Assembly (NCBI GenBank): GCA_031432545.1
Contig: JAVKGX010000012.1
Coordinates: 1 to 52,921, forward strand
Reading direction: 5' to 3'
DNA from: Armatimonadota bacterium
Lineage (GTDB): Bacteria; Sysuimicrobiota; Sysuimicrobiia; Sysuimicrobiales; Sysuimicrobiaceae
Length of the DNA stretch: 52,921 bases
This document shows, piece after piece, positions 8,526 through 15,853 of the stretch. Within the stretch, counting starts at the first letter, position 1. Every line of letters begins with the position of its first letter. The notes under the pieces were generated by a model. The model did no database searches. It worked only from the letters and a program-made list of their open reading frames with translations, and was not told where the DNA came from. The translations under genes were made by a program, and so were the position numbers.

Positions 8526-10265
8526 CTACTCCCGGATTTGGATGTGGGCTTGGGCCAACTGTTCTTCGTCCACCTCGGAGGGCGCACCCATCATCAGATC
8601 TACGGCGCTTGCGGTCTTGGGGAACGCGATCACGTCGCGGATGGTCTCGCGGCCGGCCAACAGCATGACGAGGCGATCGAAACCGAACGCGATGCCGCCG
8701 TGCGGCGGGGCGCCGTACTGGAACGCCTCCAGCAGGAAGCCGAACCGTTCCTGGGCCTGCTGCGGGCCGATGTCCAGCAGACGGAACATTCGCTCCTGGA
8801 GTTCGCGGCGGTGGATGCGGACGCTGCCGCCGGCGATCTCGGTTCCGTTCAGCACGAGATCGTACGCTTGGGCGCGGACCCGGAGCGGATCGGTCTCGAG
8901 CAAATCCACGTCCTCGTCCATCGGCGCGGTGAACGGGTGGTGGACGGCTGCCAGCCGGCCGGCGTCGGGATCCGTTTCCAGCAGAGGGAACTCGGTGACC
9001 CAGACGTACGAGTAGGCGCCGCGGCGAATCAGGTCCAGGCGGCGTGCCAGCTCCTCGCGCACCCGGCCCAGCGCCGCCGACGCCCGGTCCGGATCGTCGG
9101 CCACCAGCAGCAGCAGATCGCCGCGGCTGGCGCCCGCCGCCGCGCACAGCGCCGCCAGCTGCCCCTCGGCGAGGTGCTTCGCCGCGGGCCCCTTGGGGCC
9201 CGATTCGGCCAGAGGCAGGGGCGCCAGCCCTCCGGCGCCCGCCCGGACGGCGGCCTGCGACAGCGCGTCCAGCATGGCACGCGGCATGCCAGCCCGCCCG
9301 GGCACGCGAATGCAGCGCACCGAAGGCGCCTCCCGGAAGGCGCGAAACTCCGTGTGCGCGACCACCTCCGTCACGTCGACGATTTCCAGTCCGTAGCGCA
9401 GATCCGGTTTGTCTGTCCCGTAACGCGCCTTCGCCTCGGCGTGGGTGAGGCGGGGGAACGGCACCGACGTCTTTACCCCCATCACCGCCTGCATCAGGTG
9501 CTGCACGAGGCGCTCGCTGAGGACCATGACGTCCTGGGGCTGCACGAACGACATCTCGATGTCGATCTGCGTGAACTCCGGCTGTCGGTCGGCGCGCAGG
9601 TCCTCGTCCCGGAAGCACCGGGCGAGCTGGAAATAGCGGTCGAACCCAGCGACCATCAGCAGTTGCTTGAGGATCTGGGGGGACTGCGGCAGGACGTAAA
9701 ACTTTCCGGGGTGCAGCCGGCTGGGCACCAGGAAGTCGCGCGCCCCCTCAGGCGTGGCCCGGATCAGGTGCGGCGTTTCGATCTCCACAAACCCCTCGGC
9801 GTCCAGGAAGTCGCGCGCCGCCTTCGCCAACCGATGGCGCAGGACCAAGTTGTGTTGCATTTCCGGACGCCGCAGATCCAGGTAGCGGTACTTCAGGCGC
9901 ACCGCTTCGTCGACCGCGTCGCCGTCGGCGATCTCGAACGGTGGGGTGCGCGCGGGGTTGAGGACTTCGACCGACACGGCACGCACCTCGACCTCGCCCG
10001 TCGGCAGCCTCGGGTTCACGGTGTTGGGCGGCCGTCGCATTACGGTTCCCCGTACCCGCACCACGTACTCGCCGCGGACGGATTGGGCAGCCGCGTGGGC
10101 TTGAGGGACTTCCGGCGCGCAGACGACCTGCACGACGCCCTGCCGGTCGCGCACGTCCAGGAAGATCAGCCCGCCCAGATCGCGGCGGCGGTGCACCCAC
10201 CCCGCGATCACGACCTCCTGCCCCACGTGGGCATTGCGCAGGTCGCCGCAGGCGTGTGTCCGCAT
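8526..10265 (-). CDS. aspS: aspartate--tRNA ligase AspRS
   Basis: A class IIb synthetase of 579 residues. Order: OB anticodon-binding domain (WVHRRRDLGG at 24-32), catalytic motif 2 CFRDEDLRADRQPEFTQ, the bacterial GAD insertion, and motif 3 GIAFGFDRLVMLLAG. A leucine at position 30 (RDLGG) is the residue usually linked with discriminating AspRS; non-discriminating enzymes usually have histidine there, so this enzyme probably charges only tRNA-Asp. The start MRTHACG at 10265 is preferred over ATG 10271 because GAGGAGG lies 6 bases before it, whereas ATG 10271 abuts it. ATG 10271 would overlap the hisS stop as ATGA. It is translated from the hisS message and shares its T-box leader. Confidence 0.97.
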   Translation of the reverse strand: MRTHACGDLRNAHVGQEVVIAGWVHRRRDLGGLIFLDVRDRQGVVQVVCAPEVPQAHAAAQSVRGEYVVRVRGTVMRRPPNTVNPRLPTGEVEVRAVSVEVLNPARTPPFEIADGDAVDEAVRLKYRYLDLRRPEMQHNLVLRHRLAKAARDFLDAEGFVEIETPHLIRATPEGARDFLVPSRLHPGKFYVLPQSPQILKQLLMVAGFDRYFQLARCFRDEDLRADRQPEFTQIDIEMSFVQPQDVMVLSERLVQHLMQAVMGVKTSVPFPRLTHAEAKARYGTDKPDLRYGLEIVDVTEVVAHTEFRAFREAPSVRCIRVPGRAGMPRAMLDALSQAAVRAGAGGLAPLPLAESGPKGPAAKHLAEGQLAALCAAAGASRGDLLLLVADDPDRASAALGRVREELARRLDLIRRGAYSYVWVTEFPLLETDPDAGRLAAVHHPFTAPMDEDVDLLETDPLRVRAQAYDLVLNGTEIAGGSVRIHRRELQERMFRLLDIGPQQAQERFGFLLEAFQYGAPPHGGIAFGFDRLVMLLAGRETIRDVIAFPKTASAVDLMMGAPSEVDEEQLAQAHIQIRE

Positions 10266-10267
10266 CG

Positions 10268-11548
10268 TCATCCTCCTCGCTCCAGGTGCCGCCGTGCTTC
10301 CGTCTGAGCCTCCTGCAACGGCACGGCCTGCTGCTCGCCGCGCTCCAGGTCCCGCAGCGTGACCTCGCCTCGCTCCACGGACGCGTCGCTGACGATCAGC
10401 GCTACCCGGGCACCGGTCTTGGAAGCGGCCCGGAGTTGGGCACTCAGGCTTCGCCCCATCAGGTCGCCCTCCGCGCTCAGACCCCCAGCCCGCAGACCGT
10501 CCAGCAGGGCGAACGCCTCCTCCTGGGCTCGCACACCGTCCGCAGCGACGTACACGTCCACGCGCCAGTCCACCGGCGGCAGCAGACCCTCCTGTTCGAG
10601 GACCATCAGCAGCCTCTCCAACCCCATCCCGAACCCCACCCCGGGCGTGGGGGGTCCTCCCAGCACCTCGGCCAGACCGTCGTAGCGGCCGCCCCCGAAC
10701 ACCGCGTTCTGCGCGCCCAACCGCCCGGAGTGGACTTCCGCCGCGGTCCGCGTGTAGTAGCCGAGTCCACGCACGATGTAGGGGTCGATCTCCGTCGGGA
10801 TCCCCAGCCTCGCAAAGTGCCGCAGCACGCCCTCGAAGTGCGCGCGACAGTCCGTGCACAGGTGGTCCAGCATCCTCGGCGCGCCCTGCGCGATCCGCTG
10901 CGTGCGTTCGACCTTGGAGTCCAAGATCCGCAGCGGGTTGGTCTGCAAGCGGCGGCGGCTGTCGTCGTCGAGTTCTTCGTAGTGGCGCTCGAAGTACTCC
11001 CGGAACCGCTGCAGGTAGCTGGGCCGGCAGCGGGGATCGCCGACGCTGTTCAACCGGACCACCACCTCCCGCAGGCCCAGACTCTGGATCGCGCGGATCG
11101 CCAGGGTGAGCACCTCGACGTCGGCCGCTGGTGTCGCCGCTCCGAGGATCTCCGCGCCGAACTGCGTGTGCTGCCGGTACCGACCAGCCTGCGGCCGGTC
11201 ATACCGGAACATCTCGGCGAAGTAGTAGAGTTTCACCGGTTGCGGCCAGGTGTGCATCCCGTGCTCGATGTAGGCCCGGACGACGCCGGCCGTGCCCTCG
11301 GGGCGAAGTGTGACGCTGCGCCCACCGCGGTCGGTGAAGGTGTACATCTCCTGGTCGACGATGTCGGTTCCCTGGCCCACGCCTTTGAGGAACACCTCCG
11401 TGTGCTCCACGAGCGGGGTGCGGATTTCCCGATACCCGAACCGGTGCGCCGTCTCGCGGCAACGAGCGATCACCTGCTGCCAGCGTTCGGACTCCGGCGG
11501 CAGGACGTCCCGCATGCCGCGCGGCGCCTGGTGCTTGGGCATCGCCAT
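10268..11548 (-). CDS. hisS: histidine--tRNA ligase HisRS
   Basis: A class IIa synthetase of about 426 residues. Motif 1 region GMRDVLPPES, motif 2 TLRPEGTAGVVRAY and FRYDRPQAGRYRQ, the histidine-binding motif RGLGYYTRT, the GGRYDGL loop, motif 3 VGFGMGLERL, and a C-terminal anticodon-binding domain are all present. I start at MAMPKHQAPRG (ATG 11548), since GAGGAGGAGG lies just upstream; a TTG at 11563 is itself part of that ribosome site, and ATG 11542 is also possible. It is the first gene after a T-box-like leader of about 300 bases and leads hisS-aspS-rarA and the sugar-transport cassette. Confidence 0.97.
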   Translation of the reverse strand: MAMPKHQAPRGMRDVLPPESERWQQVIARCRETAHRFGYREIRTPLVEHTEVFLKGVGQGTDIVDQEMYTFTDRGGRSVTLRPEGTAGVVRAYIEHGMHTWPQPVKLYYFAEMFRYDRPQAGRYRQHTQFGAEILGAATPAADVEVLTLAIRAIQSLGLREVVVRLNSVGDPRCRPSYLQRFREYFERHYEELDDDSRRRLQTNPLRILDSKVERTQRIAQGAPRMLDHLCTDCRAHFEGVLRHFARLGIPTEIDPYIVRGLGYYTRTAAEVHSGRLGAQNAVFGGGRYDGLAEVLGGPPTPGVGFGMGLERLLMVLEQEGLLPPVDWRVDVYVAADGVRAQEEAFALLDGLRAGGLSAEGDLMGRSLSAQLRAASKTGARVALIVSDASVERGEVTLRDLERGEQQAVPLQEAQTEARRHLERGG

Positions 11549-11587
11549 CGACCTCCTCCTCAAAGCGGTGGCCGGCGAGCCGTCTGG

Positions 11588-11624
11588 AAAATCAACAACG
11601 CCCCGTCCGACGAAGGACGGAGCG
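11588..11624 (-). terminator. intrinsic terminator at the end of the hisS leader
   Basis: The minus strand forms a 10-bp stem CGCTCCGTCC/GGACGGGGCG (one G-U) with loop TTCGTC, followed by TTGTTGATTTT, about 40 bases before hisS. It overlaps the end of the antiterminator half, as expected of a transcription-attenuating T-box. Confidence 0.8.
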
Positions 11625-11890
11625 CCGCTGCGCGGTGTGACCTCGATTCCGGCCGCAGTGGCTCTTCACGGATGGGCCGACGACCGATCCTCGCTCCGCT
11701 GTCACGAGCTGCCCGGCGGGCCCTGGTACCGCCTCGGATCCTTCGGCGCTCCGACCGGTGGCCGAGTGCGGCCCCGTTTTGCGGCTTGGGGGTGTCTTCG
11801 TCCGGGATCGTACCGGGGACCTCCCACCGCGCGCCCCCTCGCTGCGGCACAGCCGGCCGGACTGCTCTTCCGCTTTCGTCGCCTTGCGCG
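11591..11890 (-). promoter_or_regulatory. T-box-like leader of the hisS-aspS operon
   Basis: The ~300-base leader ends with the antiterminator-like block GGAATCGAGGTCACACCGCG (motif 11650-11631), aligning base for base with GGAATCAGGGTGGTACCGCG of the valS leader, then a terminator hairpin. T-box RNAs read uncharged tRNA: a specifier codon pairs with the anticodon and UGGN pairs with the NCCA end. Here the specifier region reads GAAGACACCCC, so GACAC (11796-11792) holds Asp GAC and His CAC overlapping, matching the two downstream genes. The NCCA-pairing bases are UCAC instead of UGGN, a departure that questions canonical function. Stem I was assigned by eye. Confidence 0.75.
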
Positions 11891-11891
11891 C

Positions 11892-11900
11892 ATTGTACCA
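11892..11900 (-). promoter_or_regulatory. candidate promoter of the hisS-aspS operon
   Basis: The minus strand reads TGGTACAAT, an extended -10 box (TACAAT 11897-11892), just upstream of the T-box leader. The -35 region is poor. The position fits a transcript starting near 11885. Confidence 0.5.
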
Positions 11901-11964
11901 CGGGCGCGGGCAGAGGGAGGACGGCGCCCGGCCCCGAACATCCCGACCAGGAGGTGAGGCCACG

Positions 11965-12666
11965 TTGCAGGCCATCATTCTCGCCGGTGGCAAGGGCGAG
12001 CGGCTGCGCCCGTTCACCGAGGACCGCCCCAAGCCGATGGTCGAGATCCTCGGCATCCCGATCCTCGGCTACCAGATTCAGTGGCTGCGCGCCCAGGACG
12101 TCACGGACATCATCATCGCCTGCGGCTACCGTCACGAGGTGATCCAGGACTACTTCGACGACGGCAGGAAGTGGGGCGTGCGGATCCGCTACTCCATCGA
12201 GCGCGATCCCCTCGGCCGCGGGGGCGCGCTCAAGCAGGCCATGGCCTACGTCGACGACAGCGTCTGCCTGGCGACCAACGGCGACGTCATCACCAACGTC
12301 CGCATCCGCAGTCTGATGACACAGCACCGAGAGTCGGGCGACGCCATCACGATCGTGCTGTCGCCATTCATCAGCCCGTACGGGATCGTGGACGTCGGCG
12401 ACGACAACAAGATCACCGGATTCCACGAGAAACCCGAGCTGCCGTACTGGATCAACGCCGGGGTGTACGCGATCAACCGCGACGTGCGCGACCTGCTTCC
12501 CGACCAGGGAGACCACGAGACCACGACGTTCCCCCAACTCGCCGAGGAACGGCGTCTGGGTGCGTTCCGGTCGCGTGCCTACTGGCGCGGCGTGGACACG
12601 ATCAAAGACCTCTCGGAGGTCACCAAGGACCTGGAGCAGCGTCTGCTGTCGGCGTTCATGGCCTGA
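11965..12666 (+). CDS. sugar-phosphate nucleotidyltransferase
   Basis: A 233-residue cytoplasmic enzyme of the NTP_transferase family that joins a nucleoside triphosphate and a sugar-1-phosphate to make a nucleotide sugar. Nucleotide-binding GGKGERLRP (8-16), PKPM (22-25), the GRGGALKQAM segment, and the metal-site NGDVI are all visible. It has no left-handed beta-helix extension, so it is the short form, similar to mannose-1-phosphate guanylyl- or glucose-1-phosphate thymidylyl/uridylyl-transferases; the sugar and base are not decidable. TTG 11965 is chosen because GAGGTGAG sits about 7 bases upstream and the family starts MQAIILAGG. It is one of only two plus-strand genes, divergent from hisS and convergent with the sugar-dehydrogenase-like gene. 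Confidence 0.88.
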   Translation: MQAIILAGGKGERLRPFTEDRPKPMVEILGIPILGYQIQWLRAQDVTDIIIACGYRHEVIQDYFDDGRKWGVRIRYSIERDPLGRGGALKQAMAYVDDSVCLATNGDVITNVRIRSLMTQHRESGDAITIVLSPFISPYGIVDVGDDNKITGFHEKPELPYWINAGVYAINRDVRDLLPDQGDHETTTFPQLAEERRLGAFRSRAYWRGVDTIKDLSEVTKDLEQRLLSAFMA

Positions 12667-12688
12667 GACGGTGGGCAGGCAGGCCAGC

Positions 12689-12718
12689 GCGCATCGGTCC
12701 GCGGTCAGACCGGTGCGC
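12689..12718. terminator. bidirectional hairpin between convergent genes
   Basis: An 11-bp inverted repeat GCGCATCGGTC/GACCGGTGCGC (one G-T pair) with an 8-base loop lies between the plus-strand nucleotidyltransferase and the minus-strand dehydrogenase-like gene, touching the latter's stop codon. No U-run follows on either strand, so it is at best a weak or factor-assisted terminator. Confidence 0.45.
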
Positions 12719-13839
12719 TACCGCGCCACCAGGCGGTAGATCGCGCCGCCGTGGTCGACGACGTAGATTTCGCCGGCTTCGTCTTCACCGAAGGAACTGA
12801 TCCGGATGGGACCGCGCAGCACCGGGTTCATCGCCCACCGCCCACCGGAGCGCTGCGTCAGCGACCAGATCTGCCCGCTGCAGTAGTCGCCGAAGAAGTA
12901 CATGCCCCGCAGCGCCGGATACCGGGTCCCGCGGTATACGTAGCCCCCGGTCACCGCACAGGCACCGTCATCGCGCGCCCCGTACTCGGCGATCGGCAAC
13001 TCCAATCCGGTGCTGTCGCACCCGGTGGGCGGTTCGAAGCACAGACTGCCCTCTATGACGTTCCATCCGTAGTTCTTGCCACGCCCGATGAGGTTGACCT
13101 CCTCGCGGCGGCCCTGCCCTACGTCCGCCAGCAACAGCCGTCCGTCGGCCCGGTCGAAGGAGAAGCGCCAGGGGTTGCGCAGCCCGTACGCCCAGATCTC
13201 CGGCATTCCCCGTCCGACGAAAGGATTGTCGGGTGGAATCCCGTAGGGCTCGCCGCCTTCGACGTCGATCCGCAGCACCTTGCCCAGCAGCGTGTCCAGA
13301 CGCTGGCCGTAGCCATGCGGATCCCCCCCGCTCCCGCCGTCGCCCGTCCCGATGTAGAGGCGACCGTCCGGACCGAACTTGTTGAGGCCGCCGTTGTGGT
13401 TCGCGTACGGCTGGTCGATCTCCAGGACGATGCGCCCGCTGGCAGGGTCGGCGACGTCCGGGTCCGCGGCGGACACCCGGTACTCGGCGACCACGGTCCG
13501 CAGCGGTCCGGATGCGGTGTAGTTGACGAAGAACCGGCCGTTGTCGCGGTAGTGCGAGTGAAACGCGACGCTGAGCAGGCCCATCTCCCCGCCCGAGGCG
13601 ACGCGCGAGACGATGTCGAGGAATACTGCAGCCGTTCCATCCCCATCCCGGATGACGCGAATCCTGCCGGGCTGCTCGACCACGAACAGCCGCCCGGAGC
13701 CGTCTCGTGCGTGTGTGAGGTAGACGGGCTGTGTAAACCCGCCGACCACCCGTTCAAGGCTCACCACCGGCGGCGCGGGCGCGCCCGAGCAGGCCGACGC
13801 CGCCGCGATCGACAGCAGCGCCGCGAGGACCGGCCTCAC
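12718..13839 (-). CDS. PQQ-dependent sugar dehydrogenase-like protein (soluble glucose dehydrogenase/sorbosone type)
   Basis: A 373-residue exported six-bladed beta-propeller. A signal peptide spans about residues 1-18, with a cysteine in AAASACSG that may be lipidated, though the -3 residue is not the usual leucine. The propeller carries family hallmarks: FTQPVYLTHARDGSGRLFVVEQPGRI-like first blade, GLLSVAFH, the NHNGG loop (the histidine is the proposed catalytic base in soluble glucose dehydrogenase), GTGDGG, GLRNPWRFSFD, and NYGWNVIEG. Family members oxidise aldoses with PQQ and calcium; many such homologues have no proven substrate. The ATG overlaps the amidase stop (ATGA), placing it last in the dtd operon. 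No PQQ biosynthesis genes are in view. Confidence 0.85.
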   Translation of the reverse strand: MRPVLAALLSIAAASACSGAPAPPVVSLERVVGGFTQPVYLTHARDGSGRLFVVEQPGRIRVIRDGDGTAAVFLDIVSRVASGGEMGLLSVAFHSHYRDNGRFFVNYTASGPLRTVVAEYRVSAADPDVADPASGRIVLEIDQPYANHNGGLNKFGPDGRLYIGTGDGGSGGDPHGYGQRLDTLLGKVLRIDVEGGEPYGIPPDNPFVGRGMPEIWAYGLRNPWRFSFDRADGRLLLADVGQGRREEVNLIGRGKNYGWNVIEGSLCFEPPTGCDSTGLELPIAEYGARDDGACAVTGGYVYRGTRYPALRGMYFFGDYCSGQIWSLTQRSGGRWAMNPVLRGPIRISSFGEDEAGEIYVVDHGGAIYRLVAR

Positions 13840-15212
13840 CGCAGCGTCGCCCCCCGTTCGGGAAGCGCGAACACGCCGCGGTGGCGTTCGTAGGCCGCGC
13901 CGACCGCCAGCACCTTCTCATCCCCCATCGGCGGTCCGACGATCTGCAGCCCCACGGGCAGCCCGCGGGCGAAGCCGCACGGCACGGACACAGCCGGTAG
14001 GCCGAGCGCGTTGAACGGATTCGTCAGACGGGTGAGCAGGGCGCGCGTGTTGTACGGCTTTCCCGCCACGTGGGTCGTCTCCTCACCGATCGGTGGAGCC
14101 GGGACCGGGACGGTCGGGCTTGCGACGACGTCAACGTGGGAGAGCACACCGTCGGTCCAGGCGGCGGTCAGCCGCCGCCTGACATCCAGCGCGCGCACGT
14201 ACCGCTCGGCCGGGATCGCCAGGCCGACCAAAAGGCGGTGGCGGACGTCTTCACCGTACGCCTGAGGATCGCGCCGCAGCTGCTGCAGGTGAGTCGAGGA
14301 CGCCTCCGTCATGAGGATCGCCGTCGCGGCCGCCGACGTCGCTTCCATCTCGGGCGGCACGAACTCCACCAGCGTCGCCCCGGCATCTTCGAGGGTCCTC
14401 AGCGCCCCCCGCACGACCCCCGCCACCTCCGCGTCAACGGCCTCCCACACGTATGCCGTCGGAACCCCGACGCGCAGACAGCGCAGGGCGTCCTGGCAGG
14501 ACGGCACCGCGCCGTCTGCAATCACCGACCACAGCGCGATCAGGTCCTGGACGGTCCTGGCCATGGGACCGACGTGGTCCAGTGAGGGCGATAGCGGGTA
14601 CACGCCCACGGTCGGCAGCCGTCCGGACGTCGGCTTCAGCCCGCAGACGCCGCACAGCGCCGCCGGGATGCGGATGGAGCCTCCGGTGTCGGTCCCGATC
14701 GACCCGTAGATGCAGCACGACGCCAGCGCCGCGGCGCTCCCTCCGCTGGAGCCGCCGGGCACCCGGGACGGATCCCAGGGGTTGCGGGCCGGGCCGTAGT
14801 GCGGGTTGTTGTTCGACACCCCGTAGGCGAACTCGTGCAGGTGCGTCCGTCCCACGAACACCGCTCCCGCGGCGCGCAGCCTGGCGGTGACCTCGGCGTC
14901 GCGATCGGCCACGACGCTCCTCCGCAGAGGTGACCCGCACGTGAACGGCGCGCCGGCCTGTGCGATCAGGTCCTTCAACGCGAACGGGACGCCGTGCAGC
15001 GGCCCGCGCGCACCGCCGGTGGCGACCTCCGCTTCGGCCCGCCGGGCGGCGTCCATGGCGCGCTCGGCGTCCACCGAGAGGAACGCGTGGATCGTCGGGT
15101 CGACTTCTTCGATGCGCCGCAGCGCTGCCTCGGTGGCCTCGACCGGCGAGACGTCTTTGCGCCGGATGCGTTCGGCCAACTCCACCAGCGACAACCGCGA
15201 CAGTTCGGTCAA
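13836..15212 (-). CDS. amidase-signature family amidase (GatA/AtzE-like)
   Basis: A 458-residue amidase-signature enzyme hydrolysing a C-N amide bond. The Ser-cisSer-Lys triad is visible as K80 (FALKDLI), S155 (VPGGSSGGS), and S179 (GTDTGGSI). The start is TTG 15212, which overlaps the preceding small gene's stop in TTGA and has GGAGGG about 7 bases upstream. GatA, AtzE and other amidases share this fold. I do not call it gatA, because no gatB is nearby and the neighbouring AspRS has the discriminating-type residue. Directly upstream is a 63-residue protein resembling the small AtzG/GatC-type subunits, suggesting a two-subunit amidase. Substrate unknown. Confidence 0.85.
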   Translation of the reverse strand: MTELSRLSLVELAERIRRKDVSPVEATEAALRRIEEVDPTIHAFLSVDAERAMDAARRAEAEVATGGARGPLHGVPFALKDLIAQAGAPFTCGSPLRRSVVADRDAEVTARLRAAGAVFVGRTHLHEFAYGVSNNNPHYGPARNPWDPSRVPGGSSGGSAAALASCCIYGSIGTDTGGSIRIPAALCGVCGLKPTSGRLPTVGVYPLSPSLDHVGPMARTVQDLIALWSVIADGAVPSCQDALRCLRVGVPTAYVWEAVDAEVAGVVRGALRTLEDAGATLVEFVPPEMEATSAAATAILMTEASSTHLQQLRRDPQAYGEDVRHRLLVGLAIPAERYVRALDVRRRLTAAWTDGVLSHVDVVASPTVPVPAPPIGEETTHVAGKPYNTRALLTRLTNPFNALGLPAVSVPCGFARGLPVGLQIVGPPMGDEKVLAVGAAYERHRGVFALPERGATLR

Positions 15213-15400
15213 CGGTCGCCCTCCGAAACGGCCTCGAGCGCAGCCAGCCGACGGAGAACCGCCCGGAGTTGATCGGCTGCCGCGGCCAAGTCCTCCTCGG
15301 TCGGACGCACCCCGTATGCGATCAAGGCGGCCCGCAGCAGGTCCCACGCGTCGGAAGCCGAAAGGGCAGTCTCGTGTCGCCCGCGGTCGTCGGAAGTCAA
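15209..15400 (-). CDS. small AtzG/GatC-like protein, putative amidase partner
   Basis: A 63-residue protein. Its C-terminal part (YGVRPTEEDLAAAADQL followed by a leucine/alanine-rich helix) looks like two helices, resembling small subunits that wrap around amidase-signature enzymes (AtzG, GatC). Identity is low and the assignment leans on context. It starts at TTG 15400, overlapping the dtd stop in TTGA with GAGGTG about 8 bases upstream, and ends in a second TTGA overlapping the amidase start. That tight packing supports a real gene translated in fixed ratio with the amidase. It could instead be an unrelated small protein. Confidence 0.6.
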   Translation of the reverse strand: MTSDDRGRHETALSASDAWDLLRAALIAYGVRPTEEDLAAAADQLRAVLRRLAALEAVSEGDR

Positions 15401-15849
15401 CGGCGCAGCACCTCGGTATCCAGCAAGATGGTGACCGGCCCGTCGTTGTGGATCTCCACCAGCATCGCCGCCCCGAACACCCCCGTCGCCACGGCAATCC
15501 CCGCCTCGCGCAGAGCGCCGTTGAAGACCTCGTACAGGTGATGGGCCTCCTCTGGCCCCGCGGCGTCCACGAAGCCCGGACGGTTGCCGTGTCGCACGTC
15601 GCCGTAGAGGGTGAACTGGGAGACCGAGAGGACCGAACCTCCCACGTCCTGCACCGAGCGGTTCATCTTCCCTTCGTCGTCGGCAAAGATGCGCAGCCTG
15701 CTCGTCTTGCGTGCCAGCAGCCTCGCGTCCTCCTCCGCATCGCCCTGCCGCACCCCAACGAGGGCGACCAAGCCCGCGCCGATCTGGGCGACCGCGCGGT
15801 CTTCGATCCAGACTGCGGCCCGTCTGACGCGCTGCACGACCGCTCGCAT
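15397..15849 (-). CDS. dtd: D-aminoacyl-tRNA deacylase Dtd
   Basis: Dtd removes D-amino acids (and glycine) mischarged onto tRNA. The 150-residue product has both defining motifs: SQFTLYGD (77-84) and the cross-subunit NDGPVT (135-140) whose Gly-cisPro excludes L-amino acids. The start is MRAVVQRV at 15849, the usual N-terminus; an upstream open stretch is overlap with the aminotransferase gene. In Bacillus-type genomes dtd directly follows relA, whereas here fabI and an aminotransferase gene sit between them. It begins 4 bases after the aminotransferase stop and heads the dtd-small protein-amidase-dehydrogenase string. Confidence 0.96.
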   Translation of the reverse strand: MRAVVQRVRRAAVWIEDRAVAQIGAGLVALVGVRQGDAEEDARLLARKTSRLRIFADDEGKMNRSVQDVGGSVLSVSQFTLYGDVRHGNRPGFVDAAGPEEAHHLYEVFNGALREAGIAVATGVFGAAMLVEIHNDGPVTILLDTEVLRR

Positions 15850-15853
15850 GCCC

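Noticed and set aside
13836-15212. gatA of a tRNA-dependent amidotransferase
   Set aside because: No gatB in the neighbourhood, small partner only weakly GatC-like, and AspRS appears discriminating.
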